Positions 44,624 through 53,830 of a DNA stretch of 64,000 bases are shown here, one piece after another. Within the stretch, counting starts at the first letter, position 1. Each line of letters begins with the position of its first letter. Origin of the DNA: JAAYRQ01 sp035647235. GTDB lineage: Bacteria; Bacillota; Syntrophomonadia; Syntrophomonadales; Syntrophomonadaceae. The notes below the pieces were generated by a model, which was not told the DNA's origin, did not search any database, and worked only from the letters and a program-made list of their open reading frames with translations. The translations under genes and the position numbers were made by a program. The stretch covers positions 62,001-126,000 of the forward strand of contig CAZEPV010000003.1 of the NCBI GenBank assembly GCA_964514235.1, in the 5' to 3' direction.

Positions 44624-45502
44624 GTGGATAAGAGGGTCAAGGCGGCATGGTTGTCGGTATTTAGCAATATTACTTTGATGTCTTCCAAGTTTCTAGTAGG
44701 TTTTAGTATAGGCTCTATCAGTGTTATATCTGAAGCTATACATTCTGCTAATGATTTAGTAGCTTCATTTATTGCCCTTTTTGCGGTTAAAAAGTCTACA
44801 GAACCACCAGATGAAAGGCATCCATATGGACATGGAAAAATTGAAAATGTATCTGGTACTATAGAGGCTCTACTGATATTTATTGCTGCAGCTATGATTA
44901 TAAATGAAGCAGTGAAAAAGATTTTTAAAGGTGGACAGATAGAGGCATTAGGTTGGGGGATAATTGTCATGGGTGCTTCCGCTCTTGTTAACTTTTTTGT
45001 ATCTTCCTATCTTTTAAAAGTTGCTAAAGCAGAAGATTCAATCGCCTTAGAAGCAGATGGCATGCATTTGAGGACAGATGTTTACACTTCCTTAGGTGTT
45101 TGTGTGGCTTTGGTTTTGATACATTTTACGGGGTGGAGTATTATTGACCCTATAGCAGCTATACTAGTAGCTTTATTAATTATTAAGGCGGCCTATGATC
45201 TCACCAGAAAAGCCTTTATGCCTTTAGTAGATACTGCCTTAGATGCAGATACCATTAATATCATCGAAAGTACTTTAGCTGAATATAAGGAGCATTTTGT
45301 GGAATACCATAAACTGCGGACTCGGAAAGCTGGGCGGGAATCCCACATAGACTTGCATTTAGTGGTTAGCCCATATAAAAGCATCCAAGAAGCCCACGAT
45401 TTATGCGACAAAATTGAAAATAAAATAAAAGACATGATACCCTATGCCCACATTTTAATTCATGTAGAACCCGAAATTAATAGCCATAATAGCCAAGCCT
45501 AA
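44624..45502 (+). CDS. cation diffusion facilitator metal exporter
   Basis: A 292-residue CDF-family transporter with about six membrane helices and a C-terminal cytoplasmic ferredoxin-like domain. The metal-site motifs SEAIHSANDLVAS (helix 2) and EADGMHLRTDVYTS (helix 5) and the DERHPYGHGKIE loop are visible. It exports divalent metals (Zn, Co, Ni or Mn) by proton exchange. The upstream NiCo-like leader points to Co or Ni. AAGGGGGAG precedes the GTG start. Confidence 0.92.
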   Translation: MDKRVKAAWLSVFSNITLMSSKFLVGFSIGSISVISEAIHSANDLVASFIALFAVKKSTEPPDERHPYGHGKIENVSGTIEALLIFIAAAMIINEAVKKIFKGGQIEALGWGIIVMGASALVNFFVSSYLLKVAKAEDSIALEADGMHLRTDVYTSLGVCVALVLIHFTGWSIIDPIAAILVALLIIKAAYDLTRKAFMPLVDTALDADTINIIESTLAEYKEHFVEYHKLRTRKAGRESHIDLHLVVSPYKSIQEAHDLCDKIENKIKDMIPYAHILIHVEPEINSHNSQA

Positions 45503-45576
45503 AAAGTGTTATTGGAAAAGGGCTTAACAAGGTTTACAATAGGAAATATAATATAATGTGTGTGGAGGGGCTAGAT

Positions 45577-45897
45577 ATGCAAGCTTATTTAATTGGGGCG
45601 GTTTTTTTCTTATTATCCATTACTATATTTGTTTTTCAAAATACTGATCAAGTAATTGTTAATTTTATCACCTGGACATCCCCAGAGGTATCTCTGGCAG
45701 TTGTGGTGCTCATTTCTGCATGTATCGGGGCTATAATAACCTTTTTTGTCGATAGTTTTAGGCAAATAAAAATTGCAAAACGGATTAAGGACTTAAACGA
45801 TAAAAACATAAAACTGCAGAAGAAGCTTCGGAAAATGGAAAGTAACCTTGGCAAAACAGAAAGCAGCCAAGAAGCAGCTGCAAGTCGAGATAAGTAA
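45577..45897 (+). CDS. LapA/DUF1049-domain membrane protein
   Basis: A 106-residue protein with two membrane helices and the LapA-like FVFQNTDQVIVNFITW between them, then a charged coiled-coil tail. Bacterial LapA-type proteins help assemble the outer envelope in Gram-negatives; the role in Firmicutes is unknown. The ATG at 45577 follows GGAGGGG; an ATG at 45556 lies before that site. Confidence 0.82.
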   Translation: MQAYLIGAVFFLLSITIFVFQNTDQVIVNFITWTSPEVSLAVVVLISACIGAIITFFVDSFRQIKIAKRIKDLNDKNIKLQKKLRKMESNLGKTESSQEAAASRDK

Positions 45898-45903
45898 AAA
45901 AAG

Positions 45904-45929
45904 TCCGGACCATCTTAGGTCCGGATTTT
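45904..45929 (+). terminator. intrinsic terminator after the LapA-like gene
   Basis: CCGGACC (45905-45911) and GGTCCGG (45918-45924) form seven perfect pairs followed by ATTTT. Confidence 0.85.
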
Positions 45930-46092
45930 GAATTTATATTTTGGGGGGAAGTAAAATGGAATGAAGGCCTACCCTAATTATGCAAAAATTCAGTCAATTT
46001 GGCAATACTTATTTTAAAAAAAGTCATAAATAGTGTATGATATTTCAAATACAGTATATTATTGAGTAAAATTATAGGGAGAGTGGAGAGTT

Positions 46093-47403
46093 TTGTATTT
46101 GTCTGGCTCATTAAAAATAAATAATCAAGGTCATCTTGAAATAGGTAATGTCGACACAGTTGAGTTAGCCAAAAAATATGGTACACCCTTATGGGTTATA
46201 GATGAAAAAGGGCTGCGGGAGAACTGCCGCAGATTTAAAAATGCTTTACCGAAAAATAATTTTGAGGTAGCTTATGCTAGTAAATCCTTAAACAATATGG
46301 CCATACTTCGGATTATTGATGAAGAAGGCTTAAGCCTGGATGTTGTTTCGGGTGGGGAACTATATACTGCCTTAAAAGCAGGTTTTCCTGCTGAGCGCAT
46401 TTATTTTCATGGCAACAATAAAGGATATGATGAATTGCAGTATGCTGTAGAATCCGGTATTTATCGTATTGTGGTGGATAATTTTTTTGAATTGGATTTA
46501 CTAAATAAAATCTGTGCCCAATTAGGTAAGGTGCAGGAGATTTTACTTCGGATTACACCCGGAGTGGAGGCCTATACACATGAGTTTATTCAGACTGGGC
46601 AAATTGATTCGAAATTTGGTTTCACTTTACCAGATGGGCAAGCTTTGGCAGGTGTTATAGCTGCGCTTAAATTACCTAACCTTAATTTAACTGGTATTCA
46701 TTGTCATATAGGTTCACAAATATTTGCCTTGGATTCCTTTAAGCATGCAGCTATTCTAATGGTGGACTTTTTAGCTAAAATAAAGGATGAAGCAGGTTAT
46801 GGGTGTAGTGAATTAGATATAGGCGGGGGATTTGGTATTTATTATACTGATGAGGATGACTTAATTAATCCTAGGGAATTGATGGAGCTTATCATGGCAA
46901 CCATAAAGGCAAAAAGTTTAGCCCATAATATTCCCATGCCTAAGGTTATTATAGAACCAGGTCGTGCTATATCTGGTCCAGCAGGTATTACCTTATATAC
47001 TGTTGGTTCCAGTAAAGAAGTAAAAGGAATTCGTAAATATGTGGCGGTTGATGGGGGGATGGCAGACAATCCTCGACCTGCACTTTATGGTGCTAAATAT
47101 ACGGCTTTATTAGCTAATAAGGCCCTAGAGGAAAAAAAAGAATTAGTATCAATAGCTGGAAAGTGCTGTGAATCTGGGGATATGTTGATATGGGATATCA
47201 AGCTGCCTCAAATAGAAGCTGGTGATATTTTAGCTATCTTTGCTACTGGGGCCTACAATTATTCCATGTCTAGTAATTATAACCGCATACCTAGACCAGC
47301 CATGATTTTAGTAAATGATGGTAAAGTAGATATAATTGTAAAGCGGGAAACTTATGCAGACCTGGTCAGAAATGATCTTATTCCAGCTCGGCTTGAGAAA
47401 TAA
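46093..47403 (+). CDS. lysA: diaminopimelate decarboxylase
   Basis: A 436-residue PLP enzyme making lysine from meso-diaminopimelate. The PLP lysine lies in VAYASKSLNNMA; GIHCHIGSQI, LDIGGGFGIYY, EPGRAISGPAG and the active-site CCESGDML are present. The TTG start follows GGAGAG. It stands as a single gene between two terminators. Confidence 0.94.
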   Translation: MYLSGSLKINNQGHLEIGNVDTVELAKKYGTPLWVIDEKGLRENCRRFKNALPKNNFEVAYASKSLNNMAILRIIDEEGLSLDVVSGGELYTALKAGFPAERIYFHGNNKGYDELQYAVESGIYRIVVDNFFELDLLNKICAQLGKVQEILLRITPGVEAYTHEFIQTGQIDSKFGFTLPDGQALAGVIAALKLPNLNLTGIHCHIGSQIFALDSFKHAAILMVDFLAKIKDEAGYGCSELDIGGGFGIYYTDEDDLINPRELMELIMATIKAKSLAHNIPMPKVIIEPGRAISGPAGITLYTVGSSKEVKGIRKYVAVDGGMADNPRPALYGAKYTALLANKALEEKKELVSIAGKCCESGDMLIWDIKLPQIEAGDILAIFATGAYNYSMSSNYNRIPRPAMILVNDGKVDIIVKRETYADLVRNDLIPARLEK

Positions 47404-47429
47404 GTATTAAAAGCCATATTATATAAATT

Positions 47430-47460
47430 AACTAGGGATTATTACCCTAGTTTTTATTTT
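47430..47460 (+). terminator. intrinsic terminator after lysA
   Basis: AACTAGGG (47430-47437) pairs with CCCTAGTT (47445-47452) around seven bases, followed by TTTATTTT. Confidence 0.85.
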
Positions 47461-47595
47461 GAATTAGGGGCGGTTATCCGAAAAAAAAATGTTAATTTTA
47501 GCTGTCCGAGCTTTAAGCCATTTTAGTAATAATAAGTAAATATGTGCTATAATGCACTATAATTAATATAAAGTAAGCTAAAAAAGGAAGATTTA

Positions 47596-50214
47596 ATGGA
47601 TATTATAACTTCACATAATGCCTTGGATTTTGATGGCCTAGCTTCAATGGTAGCAGCCAATATTTTATATCCAGCTGCCACCAAAGTTTTTTCTGGCACC
47701 CTATCTAAGAATGTAAAAAAATTTATGGCCTTATATAAGGATTTATTGCTGATAAAGACCCCTAAGGATATTAATCTGGACTTAGTTAAAAAAATGATTA
47801 TAGTAGACACCGCTTCACCTAATCGCTTGGGCAGGCTAAAGAAATTAGCCCTAGATCCAGAAATTGAGCGCTATGTATATGATCATCATCCTATGGCCGA
47901 TGATGATGTAAGTGCCAGCATAAGGGAAGTCTGCACCTTGGGTGCAGCTACAACTATTTTAGTGGAAAAAATCATAGAAAAAAATCTGGAAATTTCCTCT
48001 TTCGATGCCACTATTTTGGCTTTAGGAATATATGAGGATACAGGTAGCCTACTATTTCCTTCTACTACGGGCAGGGATGCTAGAGCAGCTGGCTACCTAT
48101 TAGATAAAGGTGCTAACCTAGCAGTGGTAGCGGAATTTATGGAAAGTCCTTTTAGTGCTGAACAAAGACAATTATTACAGATACTACTAAATAACACCAA
48201 ACATTATAATGTTAAAAATTTGGATATTACCGTAGCAAGCTCTACTACTAACGAATTCGTCTTGGGCCTTGATGTGGTGACTTATCGTCTCTTTGAAGTG
48301 GAAAACACGGATGCTATTTTTGTGCTTAGTCTGATGGAAGATAAGATAAATGTTGTTGCCCGCAGTAGGAGTAATGCCATTAAGGTTAATGATATCCTGC
48401 AAGGGATTGGGGGCCGAGGACATGATAAGGCTGCCTCTGCTGTGGTTAAAAATAAAACCATTGCCGAGGTTACTGATGCGATAATTGGTATGATGGAGGA
48501 AAAAGTAAAAACTGGTTTAATAGCCTATGATATTATGTCATCTCCAGTCAAGACCATTCCAGCTTCTGTAAGTATGCAGGAAGCTGGGCGTTTAATGCTT
48601 AGATACGGACACACTGGGATGCCTGTAGTTGAGGAGGAAAAAATGATTGGGGTTATTTCTCGGCGGGATATAGATAAAGCTAGAATACATAATTTGGGAC
48701 ATGCCCCTGTTAAAGGTTTTATGACTAGTGATGTTCAGTATATAGAGCCTTCTACCCCCGTAGTAGAAATACAAAGGCTAATGATAGAGCAAGATATAGG
48801 TAGGTTACCTGTGGTGGAAGATGGCAAATTAATAGGTTTGGTTTCGAGGACAGATGTCTTAAGAACTTTCCATGGGGATGATTACCCCGAGGATCACGAA
48901 ACACTGTACTTATTAAATAATGTAAGTACCGATAATGTTATGAATCTAATCTATGAAAAATTGCCTTCACAAATAATTTTATTATTAGAAACAGCTAGCA
49001 AAATTGCAGATGATATGGGAATAACTTTATATTGTGTAGGTGGATTTGTCAGGGATCTAATTTTAGGTGTAAATAATTTTGATATTGATTTAGTCGTGGA
49101 AGGTGATGGGGAAAATTTAGCCTATCGTTTAGCTAGGGAATTAGGGGGTAAGGCGCGTATCCATGAAAGATTCGGAACAGCTATGATAGTTTTGCCTGAT
49201 GGCTTTAAACTAGATATTGCCACCGCCCGAACTGAATATTACGAATTTCCTGCTGCATTACCGACTGTAGAAAAATCATCAATAAGAGAAGACTTGTATA
49301 GAAGGGACTTTACTATAAACACTTTGGCCATATGTTTAAATGCAGACAGATTTGGGAATATATTGGACTATTTTGGTGGTAAAAAAGATTTAGAAGAAAA
49401 ACTTATCAGGGTACTGTATAATTTTTCTTTTGTAGAGGATCCTACTAGAATAATGCGGGCTATTCGGTTCGAAACTAGGTACGGCTTTACGATAGAGCCA
49501 GACACACTAAGGTTTGCCAAGGATGCTATTGGACGTAGGCTCTTAGGACAATTATCCTATAAAAGAATTTTACAGGAATTAATTTTAATCTTGAATGAGC
49601 AAGATCCTATCCCTGCTCTGGAGAGGATGGTAGAAGTGGGGGTATGGCAATATATTTTACCCGAAGTTAAGGTAGAAGAAATCAGCCTAGTCAAGTTAAA
49701 ACGGGTTCCGGTTATTACCGCTTGGTTTAAGGAAAAATATCTATTAGTTGATATTCAAAAATGGTTAATATACTTTATGGTTTTTTTATCTAAACTTTCT
49801 AAAGAAACTATAATGGGAATTGTAGAACGTTATCATTTGGATAAATATGTCGAAGGGGTCATATATGATTCTATTAAAATACCAGAAACAATAGAAATAT
49901 TAGAAAGCGACTTGGATTTAAAAGCTAGTGAAATAGATAAGATTCTGGCTAATTGGCATACAGAAAGCCTAGTCTATCTAATGTTATCCATCAGTAATGA
50001 AAAGGCTTGGGAAAATGTGGTCAATTATTTGGACCTCAAGGAAAAAGTAGAAATAAAAACTACCGGGCATGATTTAAAAGCTTTAGGAATAAAACAAGGC
50101 CCAATTTATAGGGAATTATTAGATAGGCTATATTATGCGAAACTAGATGGCGAAATTATTAGCTCAGAAGATGAAATCGACTTAATCAAAACTTGGATAA
50201 AGGAGAAAAATTAA
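47596..50214 (+). CDS. DHH phosphoesterase - CBS pair - tRNA nucleotidyltransferase fusion
   Basis: An 872-residue multidomain protein. Residues 1-300: DHH/DHHA1 phosphoesterase (TSHNALDFDGLASM, VYDHHPMADDD, GIYEDTGSLLFPST, GGRGHDKAAS). Residues about 310-430: two CBS domains (MSSPVKTIPAS, GHTGMPVVEEE, IGRLPVVEDGKLIGLVSRTD). Residues about 460-870: CCA/A-adding nucleotidyltransferase (YCVGGFVRDLILG, FDIDLVVEGDG, RRDFTINTLAI, DPTRIMRAIRFE). The layout is known in some Clostridia, Deltaproteobacteria and Aquificae, where it adds A to tRNA 3' ends. The CBS pair suggests adenine-nucleotide control. Confidence 0.92.
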   Translation: MDIITSHNALDFDGLASMVAANILYPAATKVFSGTLSKNVKKFMALYKDLLLIKTPKDINLDLVKKMIIVDTASPNRLGRLKKLALDPEIERYVYDHHPMADDDVSASIREVCTLGAATTILVEKIIEKNLEISSFDATILALGIYEDTGSLLFPSTTGRDARAAGYLLDKGANLAVVAEFMESPFSAEQRQLLQILLNNTKHYNVKNLDITVASSTTNEFVLGLDVVTYRLFEVENTDAIFVLSLMEDKINVVARSRSNAIKVNDILQGIGGRGHDKAASAVVKNKTIAEVTDAIIGMMEEKVKTGLIAYDIMSSPVKTIPASVSMQEAGRLMLRYGHTGMPVVEEEKMIGVISRRDIDKARIHNLGHAPVKGFMTSDVQYIEPSTPVVEIQRLMIEQDIGRLPVVEDGKLIGLVSRTDVLRTFHGDDYPEDHETLYLLNNVSTDNVMNLIYEKLPSQIILLLETASKIADDMGITLYCVGGFVRDLILGVNNFDIDLVVEGDGENLAYRLARELGGKARIHERFGTAMIVLPDGFKLDIATARTEYYEFPAALPTVEKSSIREDLYRRDFTINTLAICLNADRFGNILDYFGGKKDLEEKLIRVLYNFSFVEDPTRIMRAIRFETRYGFTIEPDTLRFAKDAIGRRLLGQLSYKRILQELILILNEQDPIPALERMVEVGVWQYILPEVKVEEISLVKLKRVPVITAWFKEKYLLVDIQKWLIYFMVFLSKLSKETIMGIVERYHLDKYVEGVIYDSIKIPETIEILESDLDLKASEIDKILANWHTESLVYLMLSISNEKAWENVVNYLDLKEKVEIKTTGHDLKALGIKQGPIYRELLDRLYYAKLDGEIISSEDEIDLIKTWIKEKN

Positions 50215-50215
50215 A

Positions 50216-50836
50216 ATGCCTTCACTATTAGATATGTTTATTTGGTTACCAGCCATTTTAATAGCTTTAACCTTTCATGAATATGCCCACGCTTTAGTAG
50301 CGGATAGACTGGGGGATAGTACTCCTCATTATCAAGGACGTCTCACTTTAAACCCCTTACCCCATATAGACTGGATTGGCTTTTTAATGCTTTTGATTTT
50401 CAGGTTTGGTTGGGCTAAGCCAGTACAAGTTAATCCCTATAATTTTAAAAATACTGGGGTTAAAAAAGGTATGATGCTAGTATCCTTGGCTGGGCCTGCC
50501 ATGAATATATTACTGGCTTTTATAGGTATGTTTTTGTTAAAAATACTATATGCTTATACATTTAATAACAATATAGTATTAGCAATTAGGCTTCTCGAGC
50601 CACTAGTATGGATTAATCTGATATTAGCTGTATTTAATTTAATTCCCGTCCCCCCATTAGACGGTTCTAAAATTCTAGCTGGATTATTACCTGATGCTGG
50701 GGCTCAGATGATATATTCTCTGGAACGATATGGTCCTCTTTTCCTATTATTGTTAATATTTACTGGGGCCATAGGCAAGATTTTACTACCTTTGGTCAAC
50801 TTGATGTATGGTTTATTGTATTTGATAATTTTTTAA
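50216..50836 (+). CDS. site-2-protease-family (M50) membrane metalloprotease
   Basis: A 206-residue polytopic protein. The zinc site is FHEYAHALVADRLGD near residues 19-33, and the second motif NLIPVPPLDGSKIL near residue 140. It is of the short YwhC-like group, whose substrates are unknown. It starts two bases after the previous gene and precedes scpA, as in many Firmicutes. Confidence 0.92.
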   Translation: MPSLLDMFIWLPAILIALTFHEYAHALVADRLGDSTPHYQGRLTLNPLPHIDWIGFLMLLIFRFGWAKPVQVNPYNFKNTGVKKGMMLVSLAGPAMNILLAFIGMFLLKILYAYTFNNNIVLAIRLLEPLVWINLILAVFNLIPVPPLDGSKILAGLLPDAGAQMIYSLERYGPLFLLLLIFTGAIGKILLPLVNLMYGLLYLIIF

Positions 50837-50851
50837 AAATGGGGGAATTTA

Positions 50852-51592
50852 ATGGGATATATAGTTGAACTGGAGGTCTTTCACGGTCCACTTGATTTAC
50901 TTTTGTTTTTAATCGAAAAGGATGAAGTAGATATTTATGATATCCCTATAGCCAACATTACCAGTCAATACATGGATTATATTCAAGACCTTTCTTCGAT
51001 CAATATTGAACAACTAGGCGATTTTTTAATTTTGGCCTCGTATTTGTTAAATATTAAATCGAAAATGTTGTTACCTAAACATGACTTGGAGACATTAGAG
51101 ATAGAGAACACCGATGATGAGGATCCCCGCGATGATTTAGTTAAAAGGTTACTAGAATATAAGAAGATTAAAGAAGCTGCCAAGTATTTAGCAGCTAGGC
51201 AAGCAGAAACACCCCAAACTTTCTTGAGAAATAGTAGTTTTGCCCCCGAAATACACGAAGTTCTTGTAGCTGATATACAAAACCTAGTCGGGGCATATAA
51301 AGAAATATTAAAAAGACTGGATAGCACACCCGAAGATTTCCCTATACCAACTGGGGATATAAGTATAAGTGAAAAAATGCAGGAATTATTAAAAATGTTA
51401 TATAATAAGCCTAAGGGGCTAGTTTTTCAGAATATATTTACTGAAGTTACTAGTAAACGAGAAGCCCTAGCATTTTTTCTAGCTTTGTTGGAATTGATTA
51501 GATTACAAAAGGTTTGGGCTGTGCAAAATAATATTAATAATACTATTAATATTAATCTTGTAGGTGAATATAAAAATGATGATGAAAAATGA
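50852..51592 (+). CDS. scpA: ScpA segregation and condensation protein A
   Basis: The kleisin subunit of the SMC-ScpAB condensin, 246 residues. The N-terminal FHGPLDLLLFLIEKDEVDIYDIPIA is characteristic (motif described, residues 8-32), followed by an acidic linker and a C-terminal winged-helix. GGGGGAAT precedes the ATG. Confidence 0.94.
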   Translation: MGYIVELEVFHGPLDLLLFLIEKDEVDIYDIPIANITSQYMDYIQDLSSINIEQLGDFLILASYLLNIKSKMLLPKHDLETLEIENTDDEDPRDDLVKRLLEYKKIKEAAKYLAARQAETPQTFLRNSSFAPEIHEVLVADIQNLVGAYKEILKRLDSTPEDFPIPTGDISISEKMQELLKMLYNKPKGLVFQNIFTEVTSKREALAFFLALLELIRLQKVWAVQNNINNTININLVGEYKNDDEK

Positions 51593-52109
51593 AATTAAAG
51601 CTGCCATTGAAGCTGTATTATTTGTACGTTCTGAGTTGGTTCCAGCAGAGGAATTAGTGGAGATTATAGGTATATCATTGGCTGAATTAGAAGAAATAAC
51701 TAAGGAACTCATTACTGAATACAGTGAAAATAATAGGGGTATACAAATTGTAGAAGTAGACAAAAGCTATATGATGTGTACTTCACCCCTTTATGCGGAC
51801 ATAATAAGCCGTATGGATAGGACTGTAAAAAGACGTCTATCACCAGCGGCTATGGAAACACTTGCTATCATCGCTTACAAACAACCAGTAACCCGTGCAG
51901 AAATAGAAGCTATTAGAGGGGTTAGGTCTGAGAGAGTGATCCGTAACCTTCTAGAAAGAGGCATTATAAAAGAAGTCGGATACAAGCAAGTAATAGGTAC
52001 ACCTATGCTTTACCAAACCACTGGGGAATTTTTAAGATTATTCAACCTATCTAGTCTTAAAGACTTACCCGATTTAGAGGTGATTACAGGTGGAAGAAAA
52101 GTCGATTGA
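51576..52109 (+). CDS. scpB: ScpB segregation and condensation protein B
   Basis: About 177 residues with two winged-helix domains: AAIEAVLFVRSELVPAEEL at the start and LSPAAMETLAIIAYKQPVTRAEIE with RGVRSERVIRNLLERG in the middle. It dimerises and binds ScpA. The start lies within the end of scpA; 51576 has GGTG about eight bases upstream, and a GTG at 51564 is a possible alternative. Confidence 0.93.
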   Translation: MMMKNEIKAAIEAVLFVRSELVPAEELVEIIGISLAELEEITKELITEYSENNRGIQIVEVDKSYMMCTSPLYADIISRMDRTVKRRLSPAAMETLAIIAYKQPVTRAEIEAIRGVRSERVIRNLLERGIIKEVGYKQVIGTPMLYQTTGEFLRLFNLSSLKDLPDLEVITGGRKVD

Positions 52110-52647
52110 AGAACAAGTAATGATTAAGGCTGGGCAAGCTCGTAAATTGGCCAAATATATGAGTAGTACTCAGGACTTAGTAGAGGAACAAATACGAAAA
52201 GCTGTCTTAAAAGGTGATTTCGATAATCTTGAGGGAGCTGGAAAGCCTTTGAATTTATACGAGAATCCTTATGAACCTCCAGAACTAAGGATGGTATTCA
52301 GAATCCTGAAGAACAATGATTTTGCCCCTTATTGGATAGAGTTAGGCAAGGAAATTGATGCAGACTGGCGCAAGATAGAAAAGGAAATTCATTTATTTTC
52401 TAGATATACCTACTTGTTTACTAGGGAAAGACATAGCAGAATGGGACAAGAAAGATTTAAGAAAAAGAAAGCCGCCTTTTATTATGAAACAAAACTTTTT
52501 TTAGAAAGTATATCCAAGAAAATCCTGGATTATAACCTACATTGCCCTACATTTAAAGAGGGGCGCCCTAATTTCTGCGTGGATGAAAAAATGTATAGCA
52601 TAATGATGGAGATTGAAAATATAATTGATGAAAATAAGAAGTGCTAA
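52090..52647 (+). CDS. DUF1992 (DnaJ-homologue subfamily C28 conserved) protein
   Basis: A 185-residue protein whose DLVEEQIRKAVLKGDFDNLEGAGKPL region (residues 30-55) is the DUF1992 signature, with PYEPPELRMVFRILKNNDFAP next. No J-domain is present. Function is unknown. The GTG start overlaps the end of scpB. The long helical C-terminus is lysine/glutamate-rich. Confidence 0.85.
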   Translation: MEEKSIEEQVMIKAGQARKLAKYMSSTQDLVEEQIRKAVLKGDFDNLEGAGKPLNLYENPYEPPELRMVFRILKNNDFAPYWIELGKEIDADWRKIEKEIHLFSRYTYLFTRERHSRMGQERFKKKKAAFYYETKLFLESISKKILDYNLHCPTFKEGRPNFCVDEKMYSIMMEIENIIDENKKC

Positions 52648-52732
52648 ATTTTTTCCTTTTACCTTCTAAGCGTCTTATCAAGGAGCATAATTATATATTT
52701 TATGGGAATAATATGGGAAAATGGAGTGCAAG

Positions 52733-53344
52733 ATGATTTGCTTAACCATATTATTGATTTTGCTTTTAATAGTTATTATCCTTTTTTGGGGCTTTTTTAA
52801 TATAAGTTTTAGTTTGAGTATAGAGGCTGTCGATAATCAGCTTGAGGTTGAGCTGGTTTTTTTATTTTTGTTTAAAAAATCTCGAACTAAATACTCTATA
52901 AATAAAGAAAACCTTTTTTCTGTCTGGGATTTTACCAAAGATGATTTAGCTAATCGGAATCGGTTAGATAATTTCAAAAAAGATTTTCTGGATTTTATTA
53001 GTAGAAGCGAAGATCTCCAAGCAATAATTAATTATTTGCAGTATGCTAATTTAAGGGAATTGGAATGGAAAAGTTATATTGGACTAGATGATGCAGCCCG
53101 AACTGGTTTTTTTACTGGAGTATTATGGGCTTTTAAAGGGATATGTTTATCACTATTAAGGAAAGATAGAGCATTTAGTTTCCAAATTAATATTTATCCT
53201 AATTTCACCAATACTAATTTAAGTAGTCAATTAACTTGCATATTAAGAATTCGAATCGTACATATTATTCTTATAGGCATTGCCTACTTATTTGCAAAAG
53301 TTAGGGGTGAGTATTATGGACTTGGATCAAAAGCAACCATCTAG
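52733..53344 (+). CDS. DUF2953-like membrane-anchored protein
   Basis: About 203 residues with an N-terminal membrane helix (residues 1-24), a beta-rich middle and a C-terminal hydrophobic stretch. The place, directly upstream of gerW/ytfJ, and the WKSYIGLDDAARTGFFTGVLW motif match DUF2953, common in spore formers. The ATG at 52733 follows GGAG by six bases; an ATG at 52721 is an alternative. Function unknown. Confidence 0.8.
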   Translation: MICLTILLILLLIVIILFWGFFNISFSLSIEAVDNQLEVELVFLFLFKKSRTKYSINKENLFSVWDFTKDDLANRNRLDNFKKDFLDFISRSEDLQAIINYLQYANLRELEWKSYIGLDDAARTGFFTGVLWAFKGICLSLLRKDRAFSFQINIYPNFTNTNLSSQLTCILRIRIVHIILIGIAYLFAKVRGEYYGLGSKATI

Positions 53345-53726
53345 CCATCCAATTGAAAGTTTAATGAAAACTGCCATGATGAGTATTAAGGAAATGGTAG
53401 ATGTTAATACCGTAGTAGGTGATGCAGTGGAGACGAACGATGGGACAGTTATTATACCTGTGTCGCAAGTTGGGTGTGGGTTCGCTGCTGGTGGTGGGGA
53501 ATATGAACATAATAAAGAAAGTAAACAAATGCCTTTTGCTGGCGGCAGTGGTGCTGGTGTTTCTGTAAAGCCAGTCGGTTTTTTAGTAGTTCGCATGAAT
53601 GATGTTAGGTTAATCTCTACCCAGGGTAATCATTTAGCGGAAAGATTGGTCGATATTGCACCACAGATTATCGATAAGTTAGAAAACCTATTTCAAGGCA
53701 AAAATAGTCCCTATCGCGAAATGTAG
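53316..53726 (+). CDS. ytfJ: GerW/YtfJ-family sporulation protein
   Basis: About 136 residues matching GerW (YtfJ): HPIESLMKTAMMSIKEMVD, VGDAVETNDGTVIIPVSQV, then a glycine-rich GFAAGGGEY and GGSGAGVSVKPVGFLVV. In Bacillus it is needed for normal spore germination. It overlaps the DUF2953 gene by 29 bases; GGGGTGAG precedes the ATG at 53316. Confidence 0.92.
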   Translation: MDLDQKQPSSHPIESLMKTAMMSIKEMVDVNTVVGDAVETNDGTVIIPVSQVGCGFAAGGGEYEHNKESKQMPFAGGSGAGVSVKPVGFLVVRMNDVRLISTQGNHLAERLVDIAPQIIDKLENLFQGKNSPYREM

Positions 53727-53746
53727 TATAGGGCTAAAGTAAACTG

Positions 53747-53778
53747 GAACAGTTCATAATATGGGCTGTTCTATTTTT
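53747..53778 (+). terminator. intrinsic terminator after ytfJ
   Basis: GGAACAG (53747-53753) pairs with CTGTTCT (53766-53772), followed by ATTTTTAT. Confidence 0.75.
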
Positions 53779-53790
53779 ATGCTCGTTTTC

Positions 53791-53828
53791 ATACCCTACT
53801 AGAAGATATTTCTTCTAGGGGAGGGTAT
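53791..53828 (+). promoter_or_regulatory. hairpin covering the spmA ribosome binding site
   Basis: ATACCCT (53791-53797) pairs with AGGGTAT (53822-53828), with a further CTAGAAGA/TTCTTCTAG stem inside. The spmA site GGGGAGGG lies in the 3' arm, so the folded RNA would block translation initiation at 53831. Confidence 0.6.
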
Positions 53829-53830
53829 AG

